The position numbers were made by a program, and so were the translations under genes. A model generated the notes under the pieces. It was not told the origin of the DNA, searched no databases, and saw only the letters and a list, made by a program, of their open reading frames with translations. Positions 34,229 through 42,344 of a DNA stretch of 64,000 bases are shown piece by piece. The first letter of the stretch is position 1. Every line of letters starts with the position of its first letter. This DNA is from SZUA-430 sp964638635 (lineage in GTDB: Bacteria; Pseudomonadota; Alphaproteobacteria; Micropepsales; Micropepsaceae): the NCBI GenBank assembly GCA_964638635.1, contig CAZXAQ010000007.1, positions 1 through 64,000 of the forward strand. The letters run 5' to 3'.

Positions 34229-35464
34229 CTAGCTCAAGTGGACACGTAGGTTCTGCAGGCCGTGGAAGAACACGGTGGGTTTCCATGCGATGTTCTCGTC
34301 GACCAGGCGCATCTTCGGGAAGCGGTCGAACAGCATTTGGAACACGACTTGGGCTTCGAGGCGGGCGAGGGGCGCGCCGATGCAGATGTGGGCGCCGCCA
34401 CCGAAGGCGACGTGGGGTTTGGCTTGGCGCGTGATGTCGAACGTGTCGGGGTTGGCGTAGGCGCGCGGGTCGCGGTTCGCGGCGGGGAGCCAGGTGATGA
34501 TCGCTTGCTTCGGTTTGATCGGGCAACCTTGCGGTTCCATCTCGCGCGAGGCGACGCGCACGGTGATGTCGACCGGCGACTCGTAGCGTAGGACCTCCTC
34601 GATTGCGGGGCCGATCAGTTTCGGGTCGGCCTTCAGTTTCGCGAGCTGATCGGGGTGCTTCAGCAGGTTGTAGATCCCGTTGCCGATGAGGTCGGTGGTG
34701 GTGAGGTTGCCCGCGACGAGGAAGCCGATCAGGTTGTCGCGGATTTCAAGGTCGCTGAGTTGCGTGCCGTGGTCTTGGGCTTCGAGGATGTCGTTGATGA
34801 GGTCATCGTGCTTCGTCTTACGACGCTTGGCGACTTCCACCTCGAAAAATCGGCGCAGTGCCAGCGCGCCTTTGATGTAGCGTTCGGTTTCTTCCGGTGT
34901 GCGCACGGCTTTCAGGCTCAAGATCAGGCCTTCCGACCATTCGCGGAATTCGTGGAAGCGGCTTTCATCCAGGCCGAGCACGCGCGCGATCACCTTCACG
35001 GGCACAGGGATGGCCAGTTCTTCCATCAGGTCGACGGGGCCTGGTTTGGCCGCGAGGTTGTCGAGTATGCCGCCAACGATGTTTTCCACATCGCCCTTGC
35101 ACTTCGCGACGCGGGCGTAGAGCGCCTTTTGCAGCGGCGGGCGGACACGAGCGTGTTCCTCGCCCTCAAGGAAGATGATGTTGCGGATGCCACCTTCTTG
35201 GCGCAGTTCCTGCGGCTCGTTGATTTCGCGGAGCTTGAGGATCGCCGCCTCGTCTTCGGCTCTTGCGGCCGTGCGCCACATCGTGCGGTCGGTGAGCACG
35301 CCGCGCGCGTCATCGTAGCGCGAAACGAAGAACGCACCGAACATCGGATCGCGTTTGACCGGGCATTGTTCGCGTAGTGCCGTGAGCCGCTCTTCGCGGT
35401 GCGCGTGGTAGTCCGGATCCATCTGGGTGAGGCCGAAGCCTTCGGGGAGGGGTTTGTTGGTCAT
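34229..35464 (-). CDS. Cytochrome P450
   Basis: 411-residue soluble bacterial P450. The heme-binding loop FGGGAHICIGAPLARLE (Cys ~361), ExxR motif EEVLRYESP and I-helix AGNLTTTDLIGN are intact. It needs ferredoxin and reductase partners, none of which is adjacent. Substrate cannot be deduced; related enzymes oxidise fatty acids, terpenes or aromatics. GGGAG lies 7 nt upstream of the ATG at 35464. Adjacent genes encode an adenylate cyclase and a lipoprotein, with no sign of a catabolic operon. Confidence 0.95.
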   Translation of the reverse strand: MTNKPLPEGFGLTQMDPDYHAHREERLTALREQCPVKRDPMFGAFFVSRYDDARGVLTDRTMWRTAARAEDEAAILKLREINEPQELRQEGGIRNIIFLEGEEHARVRPPLQKALYARVAKCKGDVENIVGGILDNLAAKPGPVDLMEELAIPVPVKVIARVLGLDESRFHEFREWSEGLILSLKAVRTPEETERYIKGALALRRFFEVEVAKRRKTKHDDLINDILEAQDHGTQLSDLEIRDNLIGFLVAGNLTTTDLIGNGIYNLLKHPDQLAKLKADPKLIGPAIEEVLRYESPVDITVRVASREMEPQGCPIKPKQAIITWLPAANRDPRAYANPDTFDITRQAKPHVAFGGGAHICIGAPLARLEAQVVFQMLFDRFPKMRLVDENIAWKPTVFFHGLQNLRVHLS

Positions 35465-35496
35465 CCTACGGCTCCCATTTGGTTGTCGTTTCCAAC

Positions 35497-37365
35497 TTAA
35501 CCGGGTGTGTCGCCTTGCGCCAAGCGCGCTTGGGCAGCCTCGAGCACAACCTTGAAACGCGGGTGGGCGCGGACCGGGTCGAGGCTGCTATCGACGGATA
35601 TCCAGGCGAGCCAGGTGGCGGTTACCTTTGCGGCGACACCTTCCAACAAGTCGATCGCGGCGTCCGCGTCACCGAGCTTTGCCATGGCGCAGGCGAGATT
35701 GTAGTGCAGGCGGACGTTGTCGGGGTCGAACAAAATGGCACGCTTCGTCCATTCGCGTGCGCGATCGGCTTCGCCCAAGACCGCGAGCGCGGTCACGAAG
35801 AAGCCGAGCGCGCCGCCGTGGTCGGGCTCGGTGCGCAGAATTTTCTCGCAGCGTTCGATGCAACGTCGCGCCGCCGTCAGGGCGCCGGTCTTATCGCCGA
35901 CCGCCTCGTACACTTGGAGCACCATGCCAGCCGGCCGGTAGGCGTCCGCGTCGAGCGTGCAGGCGGTTTCGAAGTGGCGGCCGGCTTCTTCGTATTCACG
36001 CTGCACCAGGAACATGTAGCCGGCGAAGAGATGCGCGTCATAGCAGTTCGGGTCCAGCTTGAGCGCCGTTTCGATAGCCTTGCGGCTGCCCGGGTGGTCC
36101 ATCATCGGTCCGCGCCCAAGCGCTTCCGCCAAGGCGGCGTAAGCCTCCGCGAGGTCCGGCTTTAGCGCGACGGCGCGTTCGGCGGCGGCCTTGGCGTTTG
36201 CGAACGAGAAGCCGGAAATGAGCCGCTGGCTTAGCTCGACCTCGGCCATTGCCATCAGCGCCCAGCCGCGCGCAAACGCCGGATCGAGCGCGACGATCCT
36301 TTTGCAGAGGCGCACGATGAGGGGTTTCGTGCGTTCGCTGCCCGTGCGTTCGAACTCGCGGGCCTGCAGGAACAGTTCGTAGGCTTCGGCGTTTGTGGTG
36401 TCGCGGCGTTCGATCGCTTTCTTTTCTTCGGGCAGGAGTTTGACCTGCAGCGCCTTGACGATGGCCTCGGACACTTCGTCCTGCAGCCCGAAGATGTCGT
36501 TCAGATCGCGGTCGAAACGTTCCGCCCAGACATGTCCGCCGCCCGCGTCGATCAGCTGCGCTGTGATGCGCACACGGTTGCCCGATTTACGAACGCTGCC
36601 CTCCAGCACGTGGCTGACTTTCAGTTGCCGCGCGACCAGCGGTACGTCCACATGGCGGCCCTTGAAGGTGAATGCAGTGTTGCGCGCCGCGACCCAGAGC
36701 GCGGAAACCTTCGAGAGGTCCGTGATGATGTCCTCGGTGATGCCGTCGGCGAAGTATTCCTGTTCCGCCTCGCCGCTCATATTCGCGAAGGGCAGCACGC
36801 AAATCGCGAGACGCGCCTTGGCCTTGTGCGGCACCGGTGGTGCGCCGGAGGACCGGGGCTTCAGCGCATAGACGTGCACCGGCCGTTCGATGTTCTTTAC
36901 GCTATGCAGGCCAAGATCTTCGAACACGGCGGCAACTTTGCCGGAGACCTGGTCGCTGACGTTGCGCGCGAGCGCGATGCCGCCGACCGGCGCCAGCGCT
37001 TGCAACCGCGCGGCCACATTCACGCCGTCGCCGTAGATGTCGTCGGCCTGAACGATCACATCGCCCAGATTGATCCCGATGCGATAGGCGAGCCGCTCGC
37101 TCATCGGCACGTTCGGCTCGGCCATTTCCATTGCCTGCTGAATCTCGATCGCGCAGGCCACCGCCGACGCCGCGCTTGCGAACTCGACAAGCACACCGTC
37201 GCCCATGACCTTGAAAATGCGTCCGCCATGCTTGGCGACGTGCGGATCGAACAGCGCTTTGCGGTTCTCTTGCAGGCGGCGCAGCGTCCCCGCCTCGTCG
37301 CGCTCCATCAGCGTGCTGTAGCCCACGACGTCCGCGGCGAAGATGACGGTCAGTTTGCGTTGCAT
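35497..37365 (-). CDS. Class III adenylate/guanylate cyclase with TolB-like and TPR regions
   Basis: 622 residues. The N-terminal cyclase domain (~1-170) has the metal-binding Asp motifs FAADVVGYSTLM and VMGDGVLVEF and the substrate-binding region DDIYGDGVNVAARLQALAPVG. A linker follows, then a TolB-like N-terminal segment (CVLPFANMSGEAEQEYFADGITED, SVLEGSVRKSGNRVRITAQLI) and a C-terminal TPR array (residues ~330-610). This architecture is widespread in Alphaproteobacteria and expected to make cAMP in response to an unknown input. No membrane helix is seen. It stands alone downstream of no operon partner; the P450 gene follows 32 bp later on the same strand. Confidence 0.93.
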   Translation of the reverse strand: MQRKLTVIFAADVVGYSTLMERDEAGTLRRLQENRKALFDPHVAKHGGRIFKVMGDGVLVEFASAASAVACAIEIQQAMEMAEPNVPMSERLAYRIGINLGDVIVQADDIYGDGVNVAARLQALAPVGGIALARNVSDQVSGKVAAVFEDLGLHSVKNIERPVHVYALKPRSSGAPPVPHKAKARLAICVLPFANMSGEAEQEYFADGITEDIITDLSKVSALWVAARNTAFTFKGRHVDVPLVARQLKVSHVLEGSVRKSGNRVRITAQLIDAGGGHVWAERFDRDLNDIFGLQDEVSEAIVKALQVKLLPEEKKAIERRDTTNAEAYELFLQAREFERTGSERTKPLIVRLCKRIVALDPAFARGWALMAMAEVELSQRLISGFSFANAKAAAERAVALKPDLAEAYAALAEALGRGPMMDHPGSRKAIETALKLDPNCYDAHLFAGYMFLVQREYEEAGRHFETACTLDADAYRPAGMVLQVYEAVGDKTGALTAARRCIERCEKILRTEPDHGGALGFFVTALAVLGEADRAREWTKRAILFDPDNVRLHYNLACAMAKLGDADAAIDLLEGVAAKVTATWLAWISVDSSLDPVRAHPRFKVVLEAAQARLAQGDTPG

Positions 37366-37411
37366 CGCGGCGGATCGTACGGCAGCCGCGGGGCGAATTA
37401 CAGGGCCTCTT

Positions 37412-38218
37412 TTAGGCCTGCCACTTTGGTTCGCGCTTGTCGATGAAGGCGCAGATGCCTTCTTCGGCGTCGGCTTCGAGCATGTTGCGGGTCATGACTT
37501 CGCCGGCGAAGGCGTAGGCGTCGGAGAGGCCCATTTCGAGTTGGCGGTAGAAGGCCTCTTTGCCGATCGCGATCGAGACGCGGGATTTGGCGGCGATGTG
37601 GTTTGCGAGTTTCACCGTTTCGGTGCGCAGGCTTGCTTGCGGCGCGACGCGGTTGATGAGACCGATCTCGCGGGCGCGGGCGGCGCTGATCATGTCGCCG
37701 GTCAAGAGCATTTCCATCGCTTCTTTCCGCGCGACGTTGCGCGAGAGGGCGACCATCGGGGTCGAGCAGAAGAGGCCGATGTTGACGCCGGGCGTGGCGA
37801 AGCGGGCGTCTTCGGCGGCGACGGCGAGGTCGCAGCTTGCGACGAGTTGGCAGCCGGCTGCGGTTGCGATGCCGTGGACTTGTGCGATCACGGGTTTGGG
37901 GAGGCGCACGATCGTCTGCATGAGGCGCGCGCACTGTTTCATCAGGCGGTCGTAGTACTGGCGGCCGCGGTCGCCGTCCTGCCAATGCGGGGTCATCTCT
38001 TTGAGGTCGTGCCCGGCGGAGAAGGCGGGGCCGTTGGCCGCGATGATGACGACGCGGGCGGTTGGGTCGTGGCCCGCCGCGTCGAGGGCTGCTTGCAGTG
38101 CTGCCATCAGCCCCTCGGAGAGCGCGTTGCGCTGTTGGGGCCGGTTCATGGTGAGCGTGAGCATGGCGCCGTCGCGGCTGGTCAGCAGCAGGGCGTCATC
38201 AGCGGGTTTGTCGTGCAT
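37412..38218 (-). CDS. Enoyl-CoA hydratase/isomerase family protein
   Basis: 268 residues from the ATG at 38218. Crotonase fold with both oxyanion-hole segments: AFSAGHDLKEM and HGIATAAGCQLVASCDLAVA. The catalytic Glu pair of classical hydratase is not present in recognisable form (the second position follows GVNIGLFCSTPMVALSR), as in several ECHDC2/3-like members, so hydratase activity is uncertain. It is transcribed away from the divergent esterase gene. Confidence 0.9.
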   Translation of the reverse strand: MHDKPADDALLLTSRDGAMLTLTMNRPQQRNALSEGLMAALQAALDAAGHDPTARVVIIAANGPAFSAGHDLKEMTPHWQDGDRGRQYYDRLMKQCARLMQTIVRLPKPVIAQVHGIATAAGCQLVASCDLAVAAEDARFATPGVNIGLFCSTPMVALSRNVARKEAMEMLLTGDMISAARAREIGLINRVAPQASLRTETVKLANHIAAKSRVSIAIGKEAFYRQLEMGLSDAYAFAGEVMTRNMLEADAEEGICAFIDKREPKWQA

Positions 38219-38249
38219 GGCGTTCTCGCGTGCGTGGTGACAGCTTATC

Positions 38250-38272
38250 CTTCCCCGCTTTCGCCGGGGAAG
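38250..38272. repeat. Hairpin in the divergent region before the esterase gene
   Basis: CTTCCCCG, a 7-nt loop and CGGGGAAG form a perfect 8-bp stem between two divergent genes, so a terminator role is not expected. It may be a dispersed palindrome. Confidence 0.4.
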
Positions 38273-38305
38273 ATAGTTTCGACCGTTGCTGATGGAGTAG
38301 GTTGG

Positions 38306-39379
38306 ATGCGGCCAATTCTCGGGTTTCTGGGGTGCTTGTCTCTTCTTACGCCTGCGTGGGCGCGTGACGTGCCGCGTGCCGAAGACATGACCTATCGGAG
38401 CTGGAACTGGGTTGAGCCGGGCGGGCGGACGACGTGTTCGGACGGGTCGCGCTATCGGTTCTTTGCGCGGCCGGGGGCTTCGGACAAGCTTGTCATTTAC
38501 TTCAACGGCGGCGGCGCGTGCTGGTCCGGGGAGACCTGCGATCCTGAGGCCAAGCGCGATTACACGATCTACGTTCCAACGGTCGCGTCGAAGTTCAATC
38601 AGCCCGGATACAACGGAATCTTCGATCAGACGCGCGGCGACAATCCGGTGCGCGACTGGAGCATGGTTGTCGCCACGTATTGCACCGGTGACGTTCATCT
38701 GGGGGCGCGGCGGCTGTCCTATAGGGTGGGCGACTGGAGGTTTCAGATCGAGCACAAGGGCGCGGTGAACGCGAAGGCCGTGCTCGATTGGACGTTCCGG
38801 AATTTTCGCAAGCCGAAGACGGTGTTGGTGACCGGGTCGAGTGCCGGCGGCATCGGTGCCGCGTTCTTCGCCGGAACCGTGGCGCGGAACTACAAGCACG
38901 CCCGCGTGTCCGTGTTGTCCGACGGAGCGGGCGCCTATCGCACACCGGCAGTTATCGCGCTGTTTCGCGATTGGGGTGCAAGGCAGACGGCGCCGGCGTG
39001 GATGCGGAAGGAGAGGGCGAAGCTCAACGTCGAGGCGTTCTTCAAAGCCAACGCGCGCGCGTTTCCGCGCGTGCGGCAGGCGCAATACAACAACGCGCTG
39101 GACTGGGAGCAGGCGGCGTTTCTGCACATGCTGGGGCGTGGCCCAGATGTCGAGACGGGGATACGCCTGAATCTGGAGGAGCTGCGGAAGGCGGCGCCGG
39201 CGTTCCGCAGCTATACCGCGGCGGGTAAGATGCACACGGTTTTGGGCAAGCCCGAGTTCTTCACGCTCGAGACGGCCGGCGTGCCGCTGCGCGCTTGGGT
39301 GGCCGACTTTGTGGAGGGCCGGCCCGTCTCCGACGTGGACTGCAAGGCCGATGCAAGCGGGTGTGCTAGCGCAAAGTAG
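38306..39379 (+). CDS. Pectinacetylesterase-family exported hydrolase
   Basis: 357 residues. Signal peptide cleaved near AWA-RDVP. KLVIYFNGGGACWSGETCDP and the nucleophile elbow TGSSAGGIGAAF (Ser ~181) are the hallmarks of the pectinacetylesterase/Notum-like family; WSMVVATYCTGDVHLGAR is also typical. Several Cys suggest disulfides in the periplasm or outside. The bacterial substrates are mostly unknown, so pectin is not implied. GGAG lies 8 nt before the ATG. Longer upstream frames run over the enoyl-CoA hydratase gene and are not real. Confidence 0.85.
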   Translation: MRPILGFLGCLSLLTPAWARDVPRAEDMTYRSWNWVEPGGRTTCSDGSRYRFFARPGASDKLVIYFNGGGACWSGETCDPEAKRDYTIYVPTVASKFNQPGYNGIFDQTRGDNPVRDWSMVVATYCTGDVHLGARRLSYRVGDWRFQIEHKGAVNAKAVLDWTFRNFRKPKTVLVTGSSAGGIGAAFFAGTVARNYKHARVSVLSDGAGAYRTPAVIALFRDWGARQTAPAWMRKERAKLNVEAFFKANARAFPRVRQAQYNNALDWEQAAFLHMLGRGPDVETGIRLNLEELRKAAPAFRSYTAAGKMHTVLGKPEFFTLETAGVPLRAWVADFVEGRPVSDVDCKADASGCASAK

Positions 39380-39440
39380 CGGTATTATGATACCACACTT
39401 AATTTTGTGAGCTTTTTCGCCGCATTCCGGGCGGTGTGCA

Positions 39441-39469
39441 TTGACTTGTGCGCGGGGTCCCCGTACTCA
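39441..39469 (+). promoter_or_regulatory. Promoter candidate of the rplM-rpsI operon
   Basis: TTGACT (39441-39446), a 17-bp spacer and TACTCA (39464-39469) lie 41 bp upstream of the rplM ATG, the position expected for the ribosomal-protein operon promoter. Confidence 0.55.
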
Positions 39470-39510
39470 CCGCGCCTTCGTTTGTAACCCCACTGAAACT
39501 CGGACACGCA

Positions 39511-39972
39511 ATGTCGACCTATTCGATGAAGGCGTCGGAGATCAAGAAGGACTGGGTGCTGATCGACGCCGAAGGGCTCGTTCTCGGCCGCCTTGCCGCT
39601 GTGATCGCGACGCGCCTGCGCGGCAAGCACAAGCCGTCCTACACGCCCCACATGGATTGCGGCGACAATGTCGTCGTCATCAATGCGGAAAAGGTCGTTC
39701 TGACCGGCAACAAGATGCAGAACAAGATCTTCCACTATCACACGGGCTATCCGGGCGGGATCAAGGATCGCGTCGTGGGCAAGCTGCTCACCGGCAAGCG
39801 GCCGCAGCAGGTCGTCGAGAAGGCGGTCGAACGCATGCTGCCCGGCGGCGTGCTCGGCCGGGCGCAGCTCGGCCATCTCTTTGTCTATGCCGGCAAAGAG
39901 CATAAGCAGACGGCGCAGCAGCCGAAGCCGCTCGACGTCAAATCCATGAACGTTAAGAACGCGAGGCGCTAA
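39511..39972 (+). CDS. rplM: 50S ribosomal protein L13
   Basis: 153 residues. WVLIDAEGLVLGRLAAVIAT, LRGKHKPSYTPHMDCGDNVV, VVINAEKVVLTGNKMQNKIF, YHTGYPGGIKDR and VERMLPGGVLGRAQLGHLFV are conserved L13 segments. It forms the usual two-gene operon with rpsI, 3 bp downstream. The ATG at 39511 fits the family start; the ribosome site is weak (CGGA). Confidence 0.98.
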   Translation: MSTYSMKASEIKKDWVLIDAEGLVLGRLAAVIATRLRGKHKPSYTPHMDCGDNVVVINAEKVVLTGNKMQNKIFHYHTGYPGGIKDRVVGKLLTGKRPQQVVEKAVERMLPGGVLGRAQLGHLFVYAGKEHKQTAQQPKPLDVKSMNVKNARR

Positions 39973-39975
39973 CAG

Positions 39976-40467
39976 ATGGCCGAAGAAGTTCGTTCCTTCA
40001 GCGACGTCAAGACGACGCTGATCAAGCGCCCGACGGTCGACACCAAGGCGCAAGCCGAGCCGACCAAGAAGCGCGACGCCAAGGGCCGCTCCTACGCCAC
40101 GGGCCGCCGCAAGAATGCGGTGGCGCGCGTGTGGGTGAAGCCGGGCTCGGGCAAAGTCACCGTCAACGGCAAGGAAGAGGCGAAGTATTTCGCCAGGCCC
40201 GTGCTGCGCATGATTCTGCGCCAGCCGCTCGTCGTGACGAACCGTGAGACGCAGTTCGACGTTGTCGTCACGGTTTGCGGCGGCGGCCTCTCCGGTCAGG
40301 CCGGCGCGGTGCGCCATGGCATCAGCCGCGCGCTCGTGAATTATGAGCCGGAACTGAAGCCGATCCTGAAGAAGAGCGGCTTCATGACCCGCGACAGCCG
40401 CATGGTCGAGCGCAAGAAGTACGGCAAGGCGAAGGCCCGCCGGAGCTTCCAGTTCTCGAAGCGCTAA
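39976..40467 (+). CDS. rpsI: 30S ribosomal protein S9
   Basis: 163 residues with an N-terminal extension common in Alphaproteobacteria. Core segments GRRKNAVARVWVKPGSGKVT, VCGGGLSGQAGAVRHGISRA and RDSRMVERKKYGKAKARRSF, ending in QFSKR, are intact; the C-terminal Lys-Arg reaches the P-site tRNA. The last 84 bp and the stop are duplicated with two mismatches at 41951-42039. The copy here is the functional one. Confidence 0.98.
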   Translation: MAEEVRSFSDVKTTLIKRPTVDTKAQAEPTKKRDAKGRSYATGRRKNAVARVWVKPGSGKVTVNGKEEAKYFARPVLRMILRQPLVVTNRETQFDVVVTVCGGGLSGQAGAVRHGISRALVNYEPELKPILKKSGFMTRDSRMVERKKYGKAKARRSFQFSKR

Positions 40468-40470
40468 GCG
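40382..40470 (+). repeat. 89-bp direct repeat, left copy (3' end of rpsI)
   Basis: Identical at 87 of 89 positions to 41951-42039. Mismatches are at 40389/41958 and 40464/42033. It covers the last 28 codons and stop of rpsI plus three bases. The copies bound the TetR/membrane-protein cassette. Confidence 0.95.
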
Positions 40471-40493
40471 CGGCCAAGGTTTGCGAATTTGCG

Positions 40494-40530
40494 AGGGGCG
40501 TTCCGGCGACGGAGCGCCCCTTCTTCTTTC
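40494..40530 (+). terminator. Rho-independent terminator after rpsI
   Basis: GGGGCGTTCC and GGAGCGCCCC (one G-T pair) form a strong stem followed by TTCTTCTTTC. It follows the intact rpsI copy. Confidence 0.8.
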
Positions 40531-40558
40531 GTGTTGCGCTTAGTTTCGCCTGTTCGGC

Positions 40559-41167
40559 TCACGTCAGCAGCGTTTGGCGCAAGACGGACACGATCCGCTC
40601 GATGTGAGCCTGCGGTTTCCAGCCGGCATCGACGACGAGGTGCTGCCAGAGTTCGACGTGCGTGAGGGCGAACATCCAGTCGGCGGCGGTGGTTGGGGTC
40701 CATCCCGGCTTCAGGCGGCCCGCGGCTTTGAGCGCGGCCGTGAGTTGGGCGAAGCCGTGATGCAGTTTCTGCATGCGGCTTTCCCAGGCGAGACGCGCGT
40801 CTTCGTCGCCGCTCTTCGCCGCGGCAGAGAGCGCCAAGGCCACCGGCAGCACGACCGGCAGGTAGTCAAACCACGCGCGGACGTAGGGTTCGAAGTTCGG
40901 CTCGCCTTTCCGGCGGAGCGCGGCGAGGCGCGCCGGGCCCGCGGACGTTTGATCCAGGTGATCGACGACGGCCATGAGCAATCCGGCGCGGCTGCCGAAC
41001 AGCACGTAGAGCATTTGGCGCGAAAGGTCCGCTTTCGCGGCGATCTCGACCAGCGAGACCGCGGCGTTGCCGCGCTCGCGGATGAGGTCGTGCGTAAGCC
41101 GCACGACGCGTTCGCGCGTGCCGGCGGGCGGTGGGGCGGTTCGCGCCTTGGGCTTCGGTGGTTTCAT
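40559..41167 (-). CDS. TetR-family transcriptional regulator
   Basis: 202 residues. The N-terminal helix-turn-helix is typical (RVVRLTHDLIRERGNAAVSL, VEIAAKADLSRQMLYVLFGS, RAGLLMAVVDHLD). The C-terminal ligand domain is helical and divergent. It is divergent from the membrane-protein gene at 41261, and the 28-bp palindrome at 41200-41227 lies between them, so it probably controls that gene and itself. It is within the segment bounded by the rpsI 3'-end duplication. Confidence 0.9.
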   Translation of the reverse strand: MKPPKPKARTAPPPAGTRERVVRLTHDLIRERGNAAVSLVEIAAKADLSRQMLYVLFGSRAGLLMAVVDHLDQTSAGPARLAALRRKGEPNFEPYVRAWFDYLPVVLPVALALSAAAKSGDEDARLAWESRMQKLHHGFAQLTAALKAAGRLKPGWTPTTAADWMFALTHVELWQHLVVDAGWKPQAHIERIVSVLRQTLLT

Positions 41168-41199
41168 AGCGCTATACGAAGTGTATGTTAAGCGATTAC

Positions 41200-41227
41200 T
41201 TTACACATGTCAATTTACATGTGTAAA
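41200..41227. promoter_or_regulatory. TetR operator candidate
   Basis: TTTACACATGT, a 6-bp spacer (CAATTT) and ACATGTGTAAA form a perfect 11-bp inverted repeat in the divergent region between the TetR gene and the membrane-protein gene. A weaker dyad (ATAC-GAAGT-GTAT) lies a few bases nearer the TetR start. Confidence 0.75.
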
Positions 41228-41260
41228 ACGCCAGCCGTTCGCCCCCTCAGGAGCGGCGCC

Positions 41261-41956
41261 ATGAGTCTCGTTACCTTCGCGCTCGATGCGCATATCCTGG
41301 CCGGTACTGTGGTGCTGGTATCGTTTTGGACGGCAGCGCTTTCGGTCAAGGGCAGCCTCGTGCATCGCCGCGGCGGCCGGGTGTATGCGCTTGCGATGGT
41401 GGTGCTGCTGTCGCTGACCCTGGTGATGATCGCGGGTATGGCGAGCGAGGGGAATGTCGCGCGGGCGCTGTTCGACGGCTACGTGACACTAATCTCGGTG
41501 GTGTCGGTTTGGATCGCGTGGAGCTCGATCGCTTACAAGAACGACATCCGGCGCTATTTGGGCTGGCCGTACCGGCTGCTTTGTGTGGCGATGTTCGGCT
41601 ATGGGCTCTTCGTGCTTTCGTTGGCGCCGGCCATGCCGCACCCTGCGCGAGTGGCCTTGACTGTCGCGTTCGCCGTGCTGGGCCTTTCGATCGCGTCGGC
41701 GATGGCGTGGCGGCTTTGGAAACGCGACGACACGCCCCGCTGGTGGCTGGCCGAGCATCTGACCGGCATGGGAATCAACTTCGCGGCGACCCACGCGTCG
41801 TTCTCGATTCTCGCTGGCGGCAGCCTCTTCCCGCTGCTCAGAGAACCCTGGGTGCGCACCGGCATCTTGGCGGCATGGATGACCTCGGCGCTGCTCGTGC
41901 GGCTCTGGGCGGGGCGGCGGTATCTCGGACGCTGCGGGCCCGTCACGGCATCATGA
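41261..41956 (+). CDS. Integral membrane protein, DUF2306-like
   Basis: 231 residues from the ATG at 41261 (AGGAG 7 nt upstream). About seven hydrophobic segments (LDAHILAGTVVLVSFWTAALS; YALAMVVLLSLTLVMIAGMA; and further). HILAGTxxLxxFW and RRGGRVYAL resemble DUF2306-type membrane proteins, though the match is only by pattern. Its TGA at 41954-41956 lies inside the right copy of the rpsI repeat. The TetR gene is its likely regulator. Function unknown; such pairs often respond to small hydrophobic compounds. Confidence 0.7.
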   Translation: MSLVTFALDAHILAGTVVLVSFWTAALSVKGSLVHRRGGRVYALAMVVLLSLTLVMIAGMASEGNVARALFDGYVTLISVVSVWIAWSSIAYKNDIRRYLGWPYRLLCVAMFGYGLFVLSLAPAMPHPARVALTVAFAVLGLSIASAMAWRLWKRDDTPRWWLAEHLTGMGINFAATHASFSILAGGSLFPLLREPWVRTGILAAWMTSALLVRLWAGRRYLGRCGPVTAS

Positions 41957-42039
41957 CGCGCGACAGCCGCATGGTCGAGCGCAAGAAGTACGGCAAGGCG
42001 AAGGCCCGCCGGAGCTTCCAGTTCTCGAAGCGGTAAGCG
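41951..42039 (+). repeat. 89-bp direct repeat, right copy (truncated rpsI 3' end)
   Basis: 87 of 89 bases match the 3' end of rpsI at 40382-40470. It still encodes the S9 tail but has no start region and is out of frame with the membrane-protein gene, whose stop codon falls in it. A diverged version of the post-rpsI hairpin follows (42060-42087). Confidence 0.95.
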
Positions 42040-42059
42040 GTCAGACGCATTGGTTTGCG

Positions 42060-42087
42060 AAGGGCGCTCCTGCTGGGGCGCCCTTTT
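42060..42087 (+). terminator. Rho-independent terminator after the duplicated rpsI tail
   Basis: AAGGGCGC and GCGCCCTT form a perfect 8-bp stem around a 10-nt loop and run into TTTT. Its position after the truncated tail matches that of the terminator after intact rpsI, though the sequences have diverged. Confidence 0.75.
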
Positions 42088-42115
42088 GCTTTGGGCTTTT
42101 GGCGAGGCAGACAGG

Positions 42116-42302
42116 AAGAAAGAGCACCACGAAGGACGAGAAGGATTCACGAAGTTCACGAAGAGGCTCACGTGCCTCAACACGCGCTCGTGCGCGGGAC
42201 GCGCGCATCAATGGCGCTTCGCGCCGCAGAGGTATAGCCGCGGTGGCACAGCGTCTTGGTGAACTTCGTGGATCCTTCTCGTCCTTCGTGTTGCTCTTTC
42301 TT
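42116..42302. repeat. 187-bp MITE-like element with 44-bp inverted repeats
   Basis: The arm at 42116-42159 and the reverse complement of 42259-42302 match at 42 of 44 positions. The arms contain CACGAAG-type microrepeats (CCACGAAGG, TTCACGAAGTTCACGAAG). The ~99-bp centre has no gene. A T tract (TTTTTTT) follows the right arm. It has the shape of a non-autonomous element or large dispersed palindrome. No target-site duplication is evident. Confidence 0.7.
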
Positions 42303-42344
42303 TTTTTGAGCGGTTAAGCTCGCTCTTACATGCGAGGACCATCA

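Noticed and set aside
34700..34740. Defective P450 because the I-helix lacks the usual acidic residue-Thr pair
   Set aside because: AGNLTTTD keeps the Thr and occurs in otherwise normal bacterial P450 sequences; heme and ExxR motifs are intact.
37343..38305. Long N-terminal extension of the esterase frame across the enoyl-CoA hydratase gene
   Set aside because: The extension is antisense to a clear crotonase gene, while a signal peptide and ribosome site mark the start at 38306.
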